A DNA stretch of 64,000 nucleotides from Ophiosphaerella korrae (lineage: Eukaryota; Ascomycota; Dothideomycetes; Pleosporales; Phaeosphaeriaceae). The translations under genes and the position numbers were made by a program. This document shows positions 41,801 through 52,600 of the stretch, piece by piece. A model generated the notes under the pieces. It made no database searches. It saw nothing but the letters and a program-made list of their open reading frames with translations, and was not told the DNA's origin. Where the stretch lies: contig JALNQF010000192.1 in NCBI GenBank assembly GCA_028456385.1, positions 17,392-81,391 of the forward strand, in the 5' to 3' direction. Numbering within the stretch: the first letter of the stretch is position 1; every line of letters begins with the position of its first letter.

Positions 41801-42300
41801 GCGTTATAAGTAAAAGATAAGAGTAGTATTTTTAATATCTTAAGCTATAGCTAAAACACTCTAAAATAAAAGTAATAGCTAATATAAAGAAATAGAAGTA
41901 GCGTAGCTTAAGCTTTATATTAAGTAATAGCGCTAATAAGGCTAGTGTTCCTTTAGAGTAGGCCTAGGTAGGTTATAGCTATAGCTAAAGTTAGATTAGT
42001 AGTTTATAGATAATATATAGTAATTAATACCTAATAGACTATAAGTTATTTAAGAAAAGAGATACTTTTAGAGACTTAATATCTTTATTCTCTTTTATTA
42101 ATATTAATATTTTAGCTAAAAGGCTTAAGTTACTCTCTAACTATATATATAGTTAGCGCTAGATACTAAACTATTTATAAGAGTAGAGCTAAATTGCAAA
42201 TCTAAATTATTTTAGATCTAATAGTTTAAGTACCTTACTACTAATAAAATAAAAAAAGGGGTTTATAAGTTAAAGTAGGTTTTACTCTTTCTTTAAGCTA
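38890..42300 (+). pseudogene. Extra coding-like region after pol in the family D element, function unknown
   Basis: Long stretches on the plus strand read as protein if TAG/TAA are taken as former Gln and Trp. One frame over about 39,510-40,140 is Leu/Lys/Glu-rich with recurring positions such as LLEEALLKCLLILKR, suggesting a helical protein. Further frames around 40,150-40,430 (ILLLKELSNIVVTLSKTF) and 40,950-41,350 are also protein-like. No family is recognised. It could be an auxiliary or captured gene of the retrotransposon. Confidence 0.45.
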
Positions 42301-42362
42301 GAAGCTATTAATTTAGTATAGTAGCTTAATAGGACTAAGCTTTTAAAAGGAAAGTAGAGGTA

Positions 42363-42622
42363 TATAGTAAAGTATTATAAAGAAAAGAATAGTAAAAAGA
42401 GACTAAGTAGTTATAAAAAAGTACAAGTACTAAAGGCTTTATAAAGAAGTAAACTATTAAGAAGAGAAGGTATAAGAAAGCTAATAGGCCTTTAGGTTAT
42501 AGAATACAATCTATAAGAGTATAAACAATATTTAGAGTTAGTTTAGCTAATAAAGTTTAAGTTCTCTAAGACTAATAAGCTTTTAGGCCCTAGATCTATA
42601 TTAAGTATATAACTCTATAATA
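42363..42622 (+). repeat. 3' LTR of the family D element
   Basis: Same sequence as 31,381-31,641 with scattered C-to-T and G-to-A differences; ends CTCTATAATA. Confidence 0.85.
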
Positions 42623-43863
42623 CTATTTTTATAGTAAGTAGTATTATAGCTATTAACTCTTTTAGTATAGTAGTAAGCTCTCTATTATAATAGTATTTAC
42701 TAGTATAATATAAGTAGAGTAATTATAATATTAAACTAAGTTACTTATAGCTATACTAAGTTACTAGTAAGTTAGAGATATTATAGTAAGAGTATAAAGA
42801 GTTAAGTTATAGTAAGAAGTATATTATTAAGTAAAGTAATTACTAACTACCTAGTAATTCCTTTAAAAATCTTATATACCCTTCTTCTAGAGCTAACTAC
42901 TTTAAGCTAACTTAAAATAGAGTAGTTTCTAATATTAGCTATAAAAAAGCTAAGGCGTCTATTATACTTTTATACTTTCTTAAGACTAGAAGCCTTATAC
43001 CTCTCTACTTAGATAGATCTACTCTATACCTATATCTTTAAGTATAAGCTAGTATTACTTATATATACTATACTTTTAAGACTACTAGCTATAAAGTATT
43101 AAGTTACTACTTATCTAAGAATTATAGAGTAAAGTAAAAGCTATCTACGTAGCTCTAAAATTATATAGTAAGTAGTCTATTACTATAAAGCTAGAGATAG
43201 TATAGTACTACTAGATACTAGATTATAAAGCTAGAGTCTTTACCTACGTAGAGTCTTAATAATAGCTTACTCTAAGACTCTATACTATAACTTTCTTAAT
43301 TAAAGGTATTATATTATAAAGAGAAAGATTATTTATTAGTTTAATATAAGGCGTTTACTACTAATAGTAGTAATATAGGCTTAGCTCTTAGTATAAACTA
43401 GATATAGCGTATAGAATAAGCTAATATATTTACCTATATAGACTAGTTATTCCTTATAAAACTTATATAGATGCCTTAAGTTATAGAATATAGCTTATTA
43501 CTAGGTACCTATAATAGTACTAATATCTATAGCCCTAAAGTAGACAAGTATAGGCTAGAGCTTATAGTTACTACTCTTAGTTATATATTTAACTAGTGTG
43601 TAGATACTATAAAATATACAGACGTATTAATATAATACTAGCTACGTAGCTAGTATGTTAATTAACTATATAAAGCTCCTTTTAAGTTAGTTAGGCGTAA
43701 GAGTATATTCTATAGCTATTAACAGCTAATAAGAAGATACGTCTACTTTTATTTCTATCTATAGAGGATAAGTAAGAAAGTAAAGTAATAACTACCGAAA
43801 AGAGCTTTAATAGAAAGCGAATGTTAAGCCCTCGCTTAAATATAGGAGGACGATGTGTAGTCT
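42623..43863. other. AT-rich flank grading into ordinary-composition DNA; no gene seen
   Basis: Probably the continuation of the target interrupted at 31,380. C and G content rises from about 43,750 onward. No domain recognised. The last 100 bases already contain sequence in frame with the pseudogene that follows. Confidence 0.5.
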
Positions 43864-44980
43864 ATGTATCCTATAGAGGAAGCGCGCAGGACTAATAGTT
43901 AGAGAGTAACTAGGAGATTTTCCTTAGCAATATAGGAACCTGTAAATGTTTTAGATAAGGAGGGGGCAGAAAGCGACGACGCTTCTACGATCTCTAATAG
44001 CAGTAAATTATTACTTGAAAGCTAGCTCGAACAAGACCTAAGTGATTTTAAGGCCGAAATATTAGATTGCGAGCTCGAGAGAGCATCTAGTGACCTTAAG
44101 CCTACTGTAGGGTATCTAGACAGCTCTCTAAACAACGAGCGCATTAGCAGCCTAAGGGAAGAAGAAGCTGTGGCACCGACAGAAGAACTAAAGAGCTTGG
44201 GACTTGAAGGAACGCTAGAAGACCTGATGTTGCGCTTTGGATACTTCCTCGTGACTGAAGAATACGAAGATCGTAAGTCTTCTTCTACTCTTTTCGTATA
44301 CTTTAGTGGTATCCTTGGAATTTTGATTGATGGTTTAACTTTCGAGAGACCTTTGATTTATACATTGAAATTGTCAGTGTTGATCTACTATAGCTGACTG
44401 CTTCTTATCGAGTTGACCCTTTCTTGCTTCGCGTATTAGTATATAGGATGGCTAGCGCGACCCTGTTACAACTAGTTAGAACAGCTTAATAGAGTCTGCA
44501 AAGCTAAGATATGCCTTGGATTACAAGCACTAATGGACGAGTTGCTGAGCTTACGCAACTACGGGCGAGCGATCTGATGGGCCCACCTTTTGGGTCACCT
44601 GGAGTTAGGACGCCGACATAGTGTCTTGGGGCGGCGTAGATATGACTATGGATCAGTTCTGAAAGATTAGCTACGATACTATTGATTGTGCTACAGCTGT
44701 CTGCAGACAAATGATGTACGAGTGGTGTCCTGAATCTGATCTGACACGCATCCGCGATAGGCTGTCTAACACTACTCTTGGCTGCTCGTTCGTAGCTGAT
44801 CCAGCTAATGGTCTGGGGGAAGCGTACCTTAAGCTTTCTAGAAGAGCATGCCTAGCGACCGTGAACGGCCTGATGACGGATGACGATTGGGATTCAGTCG
44901 CGGTCCGCTGCTACCTTGATCGGTACGAATATCTTACACACCTCTTAGTTCTATTGGTCTATCTTGTTGGCGGGTAAGCC
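43864..44980 (+). pseudogene. Broken N-terminal half of an OrsD/RecQ-helicase-type large fungal protein
   Basis: One frame runs from about 43,864 with an acidic, Ser-rich stretch (LERASSDLKP, then REEEAVAPTEELK), then EGTLEDLMLRFGYFLVTEEYE, then STLFVYFSGILGI, and on to LMDELLSLRNYGRAI near 44,570. It is interrupted by TAG at 43,933, TAG 44,023, TGA 44,395, TAG 44,437, TAG 44,473 and TGA 44,575. A frameshift between 44,578 and 44,620 then moves it to another frame, which has TGA at 44,660 and TAA at 44,975 before the long open segment. Most stops fit C-to-T at former CAG, CAA or CGA codons. The family (multi-domain proteins with a RecQ helicase in intact members) is recalled from memory, not searched. 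Confidence 0.7.
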
Positions 44981-47140
44981 TTGAGAGGAACTGAGCTCTT
45001 TGCTTTGGAGCGTTGTAATGGAGCTTCGACGTCTCGCTTAGTTTGCGTGCACGCTGGTAAGATGGCCCTGATTAGTCGACACCACAAGGCCCGCCGCATG
45101 ACTAACAGAGAGTTTCAAGTGGTTAGGTTCCTTCTGGAAGAGCCGAGCAAGATCCTGTATTACTATCTTGTGTTTGTACGCCCCTTCGCTTGCATGCTGT
45201 GCCGAATCTGCTATAACATAGACACCGAAAGTACGCTTTTGTTCTCCTCTTTAGTCAAACTAAAGGAGGCTATGAAAACATCTATTCTGTCGAAACTGCT
45301 TTGTGAGCAGACTACAAGCACGCTTGGTTTCCCTGTGGGTGTGCAGGTGTATCGACAGCTCTCGATTGCAATCACAGAAAAGCACGTTAAACAAATTGCT
45401 AATCCCTTCAATCAACATGATGGCAAGAGTAAAGAGGCCCACATCAACGTGTCATTCGCGTGGCAAAGTGGGCATCGACCTATGCAAAGAGGGACGACGT
45501 ACGGCCTAGACGGCGCTTTTCCCGACAGTCTCCAGCCTGCGCTCTTGCGCGCCTACGAATGGGCATCTAAAAAATGGCACGAATTCTTGCAGCTGCAACG
45601 AACTGACATCAGGGCCTCGTCTACCATCGGGAACAGGCCGAAACGAGGGGTTGAGTCAACTGTAGACTGTAGTCTTCCGAAACGGCGCCGCGCTGCTAGC
45701 CCTGCGGAGCGCGTAGAACACTCGCCTCTGGAGGAACAGCATACATTAATCCAACGGAACAAGCAAAACGGTGATAATGGCCCTTGGGCTACAGCAACTG
45801 AAGCTTCCTTCTACAGGACTGCACCAAAAGTTCTTTGGCCCGGGTCCGTGCCTATTTTCGGTCGTCCAAGTCCTCTTGAGCGTAGTAGTGTGCTCGAGGA
45901 GGGGAAGCTCATCTCTGCCCACATGCAGAGCCATGAAGCAAAAGTCAACAAAGAATTTCATACTCCCTGCCGTTTATATGGCATCGAGAAAGCGTTTGTG
46001 CGGTGGAGAAACGTTGGTTGCCAGCTATGTTACGCAAGCACTGGCGAGCCGGAACCAGACCACGATTTAGAACATTGCAAGCGACAAGATGTATCTGACA
46101 AGGCTCGAAGGATCTTCAACTGGCTCCAAGACCTGAAGCTTCCACGGCTCGTGCCTGGCATCGGAGCTTGTAGCCTATGCTCTATTACTGATTTCCCATG
46201 CGGGGATATCATTGCCGGCATAAGATTAGACGAAGCAGATTGTGATGTTGTGAAATCACACTGGGCAAACTGTTTGAGGGGGTCGCCCTTTGGCGATGGC
46301 GCATGCCAGAATAAGCCTGTGGTGAAAAGGACAATCGCGGCGCTTTGTGCTTACGGCGATCAGATCCTTGGAAAGTACCTGTCGGAGCGACTGCGCGATG
46401 AAAATGATGTGGATTTTATGACCCAAAATCTGGTGGCTTCATGGTTTGAAAGACGTGTTCGTTTTCGCGACAGTAGCCTGCTGAGATTACTGTTTGTCTT
46501 TGAACTGCTGACATCGGCTTTTGATTTTAGAGGGTCGGTATCTGCAGCGACAAAGGAGCCTCGCAGGATCGAAGACCTTCCGTGTCTGCATGAGCAGGGT
46601 TGGGATGACGAAGATGAATTGCAGGGCTGGCAAAGCACATTGGAATGGTGGGCTGGTAAATGTGGGTTTTGTGCAGGGCGCGGACTCAGTGGGCCGAAGA
46701 TCAATCACACCTTGGGTAAGTGCAAGCGGGGTGGAGCAAAGCAGCGATCCCTTCGAATAGGCGAGGCGATATTCGAAGAGGGTTTCGAAGCGCAGGGCGG
46801 TTGCAGGAACTGTGGCATTCCTCGAGAGTTTTGTGACAGATGGGCAAAATCAAGCGACGGAAACTGGCAGCTGCGACCATTCATGCAGTGTCATCACGGC
46901 CAACTGGTATATGAGGCCATTGTCGGTCTGTTCCAATGTAGCGACACAAGATATGCGCTAGACCTTTTAACTACAATAGAAGAGGAGGGCGAGGAAGAAT
47001 ACATATCACTGGGAGACGAAGAAGTTTCGGGGTGGTTATGCAGGAGTCTAGTGGTATCGGGGTTTGAGGGGGCTGAGCTTATGCGGCAACTATGGGTGTG
47101 GACGCGAATGGTGCACAAGATGTATGTAAGCAACAGTTAG
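44981..47140 (+). pseudogene. Open 719-codon C-terminal part of the same protein: recombinase-like domain plus Cys-rich tail, no helicase
   Basis: In frame with the preceding segment across a single TAA. There is no plausible start at its beginning (TTG); the first ATG is at 45,062. Residues 1-205 form a conserved domain: RGTEL, RHHKARRMTNREFQVVRFL, YYYLVFVRPF, YRQLSIAITEKHV, then FAWQSGHRPMQRGTTYG and RAYEWASKKWHEFL. Residues 206-328 are a low-conservation linker with PKRRR basic patches. Residues 329-650 are Cys/His-rich with repeated CxxC pairs (CQLC 347-350, CSLC 397-400, CGFC 561-564, CRNC 608-611 followed by GIPREFC). In relatives as I recall them, a DEAD-type RecQ helicase lies between the two conserved parts; here it is absent. 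No intron is needed. The long clean frame suggests recent inactivation or a residual shorter product. Confidence 0.65.
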
Positions 47141-47690
47141 GGTACAAAAACATACTGTGAAAAACCCATGAGGTGACGGGGGACGCGTTCCTCACGCCGA
47201 AATAGGTATCGCGTTAGGGTTGCACTTCTTGATCAAGCAAAAACCTATAGTCCCCCCCGCGAATTTTAGGTCGCTCGTCCCATTAACATCTAGATGTCTC
47301 TGCAACTAATTTTGTATATAAAGTATATTGTATTTGATCTGAATTTTCAAATCCCGAAATCTGTATATATACTTGTAACAGCTACATAAGTTGCGGGTTA
47401 ACGAAACAGGGTAGTTACTGGACAATAGAACTTGGTACGTGGGGCAGCCGAGCAACAACGCTGCAACAATAGAACGAGAGTATTACAGGCTGCAAATCGA
47501 AGCGCTCTTAAGAAGGTAACGATAGATAATTGCGACGATATTTTCTACTTCTTAGGAGAGTTTAGAGTACTAGTGTGCAAGTAGTATTTATACGGGAATC
47601 GTTAGTCTTGACAGGCATTTAAAAAAAAAAGAGCACTCAACGCCCGTTGGGTTGCGAAAGGAGATTGTACAGCACTTTTCTTATATATCC
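47141..47690. other. Spacer without a recognisable gene
   Basis: Moderately AT-rich, with a C-run near 47,253 and an A-run near 47,620. No gene or RNA recognised. A stretch near 47,184-47,243 weakly resembles 53,145-53,200. Confidence 0.5.
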
Positions 47691-49630
47691 TGAGCTGAGC
47701 CGAGCAAAATAGAGCTTCCCAAACAGCCCGCTAAGCCGATAGACGTATTAGGTGTGCCGCTAGATAATTTTCAGTGCAGGACTTATAGGGTTATTACTAA
47801 AAACATTGTCAAGATCCGCAAATATTACAAAAAAAGAATATAAGCAGGCATAGATTAGGTAATAAGAGTGCTCTGTTCGAGGTTGTAAAAGTACAGACGC
47901 TTTTTCCGTACGGGTGGGCTGCAGAGATATTTCATTATTGACTTGGGTGTTGCCGAAAGTAGCGAAAATACAGCGCTGAACAACACGGTTGAGCAACAGC
48001 TTGCTCAGTACAAATCAACGCAAGAACAAGTTATACAAGAGCTGCAGGTTCTAGGCGAAGCTGCAAAAACAGACAAGACCGGATGGTTCAAGCGTGCTGG
48101 CTGGCTCGAGTTTTTCCAAGATCGCAATTTGGCGCATTTGGCACATCAAGCCCGGCTACCGGATCACAACGAGGGCAAGCTGAAGCTGGCTGCGGAGCTA
48201 ACAGAGCGGTTGATTGAGAGGAGTGTAAAAGGACTGTCGACGCTTTCGCAGGAGATCCGGCGCTGGCTGCGTAGTGCACGGCTGAGTGAAGTTGACCCGC
48301 GGCCGCTGGGCCGGCTGCAAAACCCGGAGAGTCAAAAGTACATACACGAGCTATGTGATTAGGTTTGTAATGTTCTTTTTTGCGGATTATATCAGACGAA
48401 GAGACAAGGGTTACACGGTTTATGCAGCAGGCGATCGACTCTGAGAAGTACCGACTGCGAGATGCAAAGAATTACTTGTATATGCTGGCGGGTATGGTAT
48501 ACTACCGCGTGCGCGTGCTTGGAGTCGAAAAGCTGCTCCCGTCACTGCAGCGTCGTGATCAGACCGTAGAGGACCGCGAAAAGTTTCTCGCAATGCGGCA
48601 CAAGTATTTGGCAGATGGCACGTTTTAGCCCGATGAGCGAGATGATCAATTTACTGGCATTTGGCAAGCATATTGGGCTGAATGCAGGCAACTCGGGCAA
48701 CGCATACTGGTCGAAGGACAAGCAGATCATCTATCTCAACGGGCGCCCGATCATTTATAGCCCGATTCTGTCAGATGGCTCAGGACTTTGGTAGCTCAGG
48801 CGTCGGAGATGTTGTGGAAGCTATGCTGGGTTGACAATGTCAATGACCGCGTTGCCGTTAATCTGGAGAAAGTCGTAGACGATATGACGTTTACCGAGCA
48901 GCGTAAGTCTTTTGTCGACAGCCCCGCAAATAATATGTCGGACGGACTCCGATGGATGCTTACACGGGCGCTGGCTACGACGGGCGGGCTGCAGCTTAAG
49001 CGTAGAGACAGGCAGTGGAACGTCAAGGCCGTCAGGCGGTATATGCTAGAGGTAGACCGGTTCTTAGAGATACTCTTATGCAGCGTGCACGTCACGTCGG
49101 GGGCAGCCGGGTCGAGGATCAGAGATTACGACACTCCGACATTGCAACGGGATTCTGCAGGACCGCAATATATTTGTAGCTGACGGGGCAGGTGATGACG
49201 GTAGTATGCTATCACAAGTCGCAGTCGCAGTGGGACAAGCCGAAGGTTGTGCCGCGTTTCTTGCCGCCGGTGTTGGGGCAGGTTATGGCTGTGTACTTGG
49301 TGTATTTTGCAGCCGTTCCGGGAATATCTAATATTGCAGGTGCTTGGGGGCAACTACAGCGACTATGTCTGGTACAATGGGCAGGGAGCGTGGGATACTG
49401 GCCAGCTTACGAGAATCTTGAAACGAGAGACGCAGAAGTGGCTGGGAGTGGAGCTGCACACGCTGGACTATCGACACACTGCGGTAGGGATAGGCCGAGT
49501 AAAAGTGGGCGAGTCATTCAGCAAAGGCTATCAGGACGAGCTTGGGGAGGTGGAAGAGGCAGAGGTAGAAGATGATAGCGAGGATGTCATCGAGCTGCAG
49601 AACTCACGCACGACCGCTATGGGCGTCGTT
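47690..49630 (+). pseudogene. Second OrsD/RecQ-type gene, multiply frameshifted and truncated at a Copia junction
   Basis: Near 47,700-47,860 a decayed C2H2-like start (LPKQPAKPIDVLGVPLDNF, then CRT, ITKN) matches the OrsD-type N-terminus. Then come TGGLQRYFIIDLGV (47,915), a helical segment ending LARLAHQ-type and EIRRWLRSARLSEVDPRPL (to 48,362), a middle region (48,380-48,780), MLWKLCWVDN, FVDSPAN, LTRALATTGG, VHVTSG (to 49,100), then QPGRGSEITTLRHCNG, GQVMTVVCYHKS, FREYL, LGGNYSDYVW, LDYRHTAVGIGR and LQNSRTTAMG (to about 49,622). Successive pieces sit in different frames, several differing by one extra base in a run. It lacks everything downstream, including any helicase. It is a distinct subfamily from the neighbour at 43,864. 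Confidence 0.7.
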
Positions 49631-52600
49631 CTAGCCTTGTATTTGGCCAGGTATCCTTCACTGTCCAGCTTGTATTTAAACACCCAGAGCAGTGGCAGAA
49701 CCTCATTGTCGTGAGCATTGAAATATTTCCATGCAATTGTCTTGTAGGTGTTTTTGCGCTTGATATCAGTTATCTCATGCTGCATGGCTGTAATGAAGCC
49801 TTGTTTGTGGGGAGCTGGAAGTTTCATCACATCTTGATAGAGTCGAGGCTCATGCGGTAGATTCGTGTAATGGAATTGTGTCTTTGGCACCGTAGTAGAC
49901 GCAGTCACAAAGGTTGACCAGTATTTGTTAACAAAGAAGCTGCTGCTTTTGCAGGATGGCTTCCGTGATCTGGTTGATCCGTCAGGGAGGATATGTGATT
50001 GGCGTAGACTACCGTCAATGAGCTCGCGGTTCTGTGCAGAGTTTTTGTCGTTCAAGTCGATTGAGTCGCGTCTTTTCCGCTTTCTCGACGCTTGAGCGGA
50101 TGGTTGAACGTCTGGTGTAGGGCTGCGATCAAGCGTAGCTGACGAGGCTTGATAAGAGTGATTTGATTGAGTATCTAGATGAATATCTGGATATGAAGAG
50201 GTTGAAGCAGCAGGAGTCGGCAGAAAAGGCAGTCGGCTATAGTAATCTTTAGGCTTCATGTGGCTGTCCGTAGGCGGGCCGTTTACACTCCGGCTAGATT
50301 CCGGAACAGGGTCAGATTCGTCTTCTAAGGAGGCTACTGAGGAGTCTTCTGGATCCCGTAAGGATGGCATGTGAAGCGTGTGTATCATCTCTGCCAGTTC
50401 AGTGATGGGTAGTAGAGGATTAGACTTGTCGTTATCTTGATAGTACAGATTCTCCTTGAATGCGACATCGCGTGTTCGAATAACCTTTCCTTGGTGTGCT
50501 CTGCTTTTTGCCTTTGGTATCCAAATGCGGTATATATTTGAAGCATCGTATCCGACAAGGTATCCGATAAGAGCGCGCGGAGTCAATTTGTCCCCTCTTG
50601 GTATCTGAGTACGAAGTGCATATGCGCGGCAGCCGTAGAGCTTTAGGTGAGCAATTGGGGGTTTCTTGTTATACGCCATTTGAAACGGAGTCTTCTAGGT
50701 GATTGCTCGCGTTGGTGTGCGGTTGAGTAGATATGCCGCTGCAACGTATATTTCAGGAGCGAGTGCAAGAGGTAAGCTCGATGTGACTCGCATAGATCGT
50801 GAACGATCAATGAGGTTCTTGCCTGAGCGTTCTGCTGAGCCGTTTTGCTCTTTAATGTGAGGTGCTCTGGTCTAGAACCGGATTCCTTCTTGATTGCAGT
50901 ATGCTCGCGCTGAATTGTCTGCAAAACCGTATCCTCGTTCATCATCGGCTATTAAGAATGTGACTGTAGTATTGAATTCGCGCTTGATAGATCTATCTAG
51001 GCGCGTTAAGACATCAAGCAGCGTTGGTTTGTCGCGTTTAGGAATCGTATAGACGAAGTTAAACTTGGTGTATAAATCAAATCCATGGAATACGTATCGA
51101 TGACCGTTGTATCCAACTATATCAAGCTTGATAATGTCGATGGCAACTGTTTCAAATGGACGGGAAGCGCCAAGTTCGTGTCTAATCCTACGAGAGATGA
51201 TTTGGTGTGCTTTATTTTGCAAGCATTCTTCGCAATTGATCGTGGTTGGTGCAGAGCCAGTAGGCGGCTGTATGCCGTTAACGTTGCTCGACAGCTGATC
51301 GATCGCATTACTGCCAGCATGTCCCATGAGCACATGAAGTTGCGGCTTAGTGAGTGATCAAGATTTGAGCGGTAGAGCTGAGTATTGCGGTCTGCGTTGA
51401 TTGGTAGCATATGCTGCATGCTCCACTAGCAGTGTTGGTGGTTTCGAGCGATGTACGACTAGCCAATGGCCACCTAATCTAGTAAGGCTTGCAACATCTT
51501 GACAGGGTGTTCCTGTGCGGTATAGAACGTTTCGACCAGAATCGAAGTGGATATTTGACGATAAGAGCCTTGAGAGCGAGATTAAGCTGGTGAAGAAGGA
51601 TGGAATAAGTGCTACTCGCTTTAATGTCGTTGTTTTGATGCCGTTTGGTGTTGATAGAGGTATCTTGACTTATCCCTATGCTTCAATTGGCATCTCTGAA
51701 CCTCCTGCTAGTACGATATCGTCATCAGCTGCTGGCGCACTCCATTGGAACTCAGCAGGGTTGTTGCAGATGTGGATTGATGCAGTTAGTGATTAAAAGC
51801 TGACGAAAAGACTGCGTATGTCTCATGTATGAGTGGTTGAGAAGGGTCATCGCCGGCGTCGATCTGTATTGAATCTGATTCAGTTGTCGTATCAGTATCC
51901 TTGCTGATCTGTTTCTTGAAACGCCGGTTCGTTTCTCGAATTTTATTTAGTATGCCCTTTTTGTCCTTAGCTTCGTATTGAACGATCTTGGCTTTTTCAG
52001 GGTCTTCGACAAATCCTCTTGTCCTGAGTGCTATGTCGATGTATGGGCATTGACTCTAGAAGTAGACATCGCCACAGAGGTAAGGTTTCGTAGGCGTAGC
52101 GTTATCTCTTGGTCTCTTGCTATACAGTGATTTCTCTTGATTTAGGGTTGCTCCAAATACGCCTCCATAAATATTTGTCTTTCTGAAGTACGTTGTACGA
52201 TCATATCGTAGAAAGTCGGCTAGGACTATAGGTAGTTGCGCCTAGTTTAGTATAGGCACAATGCGATTCGAGTCCTAGGTCTACTCAGCTTTAAAGATAT
52301 CAAATAAGATAGAAGTAGCGTAGGCGACGTCAACTTACTTGACAGCTCGAATCAGGTCCTTGTGTGCTCGAAAGCTATACACTTCTAGCAGATCAAGCTG
52401 TTTTACTCGATTGTATGCGGTGAGAAAGTCGCTGCACTAGTCCTCGATATTTGATCGTCGAGCGTATAGGACCTTTGCTAATTCGTAGGCCTTTTAGACG
52501 CGATATTCCTAGTCGGCTGTTGTAGGAGAGTAAAGACCTTAAAGCGTCTTGACCTAACCGTATATAGTTAGTTTGTCTTTGATATAGTAAAGTAGATCCT

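Larger units (their letters stand above)
31381..42622 (+). mobile_element. Large Ty3/Gypsy element (family D, 11.2 kb), RIP-mutated
   Basis: Direct LTRs 31,381-31,641 and 42,363-42,622 (about 260 bp) share TATAGTAAAGTATTATAAAG at their start. CTAT(T) precedes the left LTR (31,377-31,380) and follows the right one (42,623-42,627), fitting a 4-5 bp target-site duplication. Gag-pol is on the plus strand, followed by a long extra region. The element is longer than the 7-8 kb family A and B copies. Confidence 0.85.

Noticed and set aside
1..43800. tRNA or other structured RNA genes in the AT-rich block
   Set aside because: I found no cloverleaf-like sequence or conserved A/B boxes by eye; the RIP-mutated sequence would also destroy them.
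44981..44983. TTG as a genuine start codon of a separate 719-aa protein
   Set aside because: The frame continues upstream across one TAA with family-like residues on both sides, and fungal nuclear genes rarely start at TTG.
46360..46708. Minus-strand frames of 73-114 codons
   Set aside because: Antisense to the Cys-rich tail of the 719-codon segment.
47200..47225. TTAGGG telomere-like signal
   Set aside because: Only one copy of GTTAGGGTT; no array, so no evidence of a telomere here.
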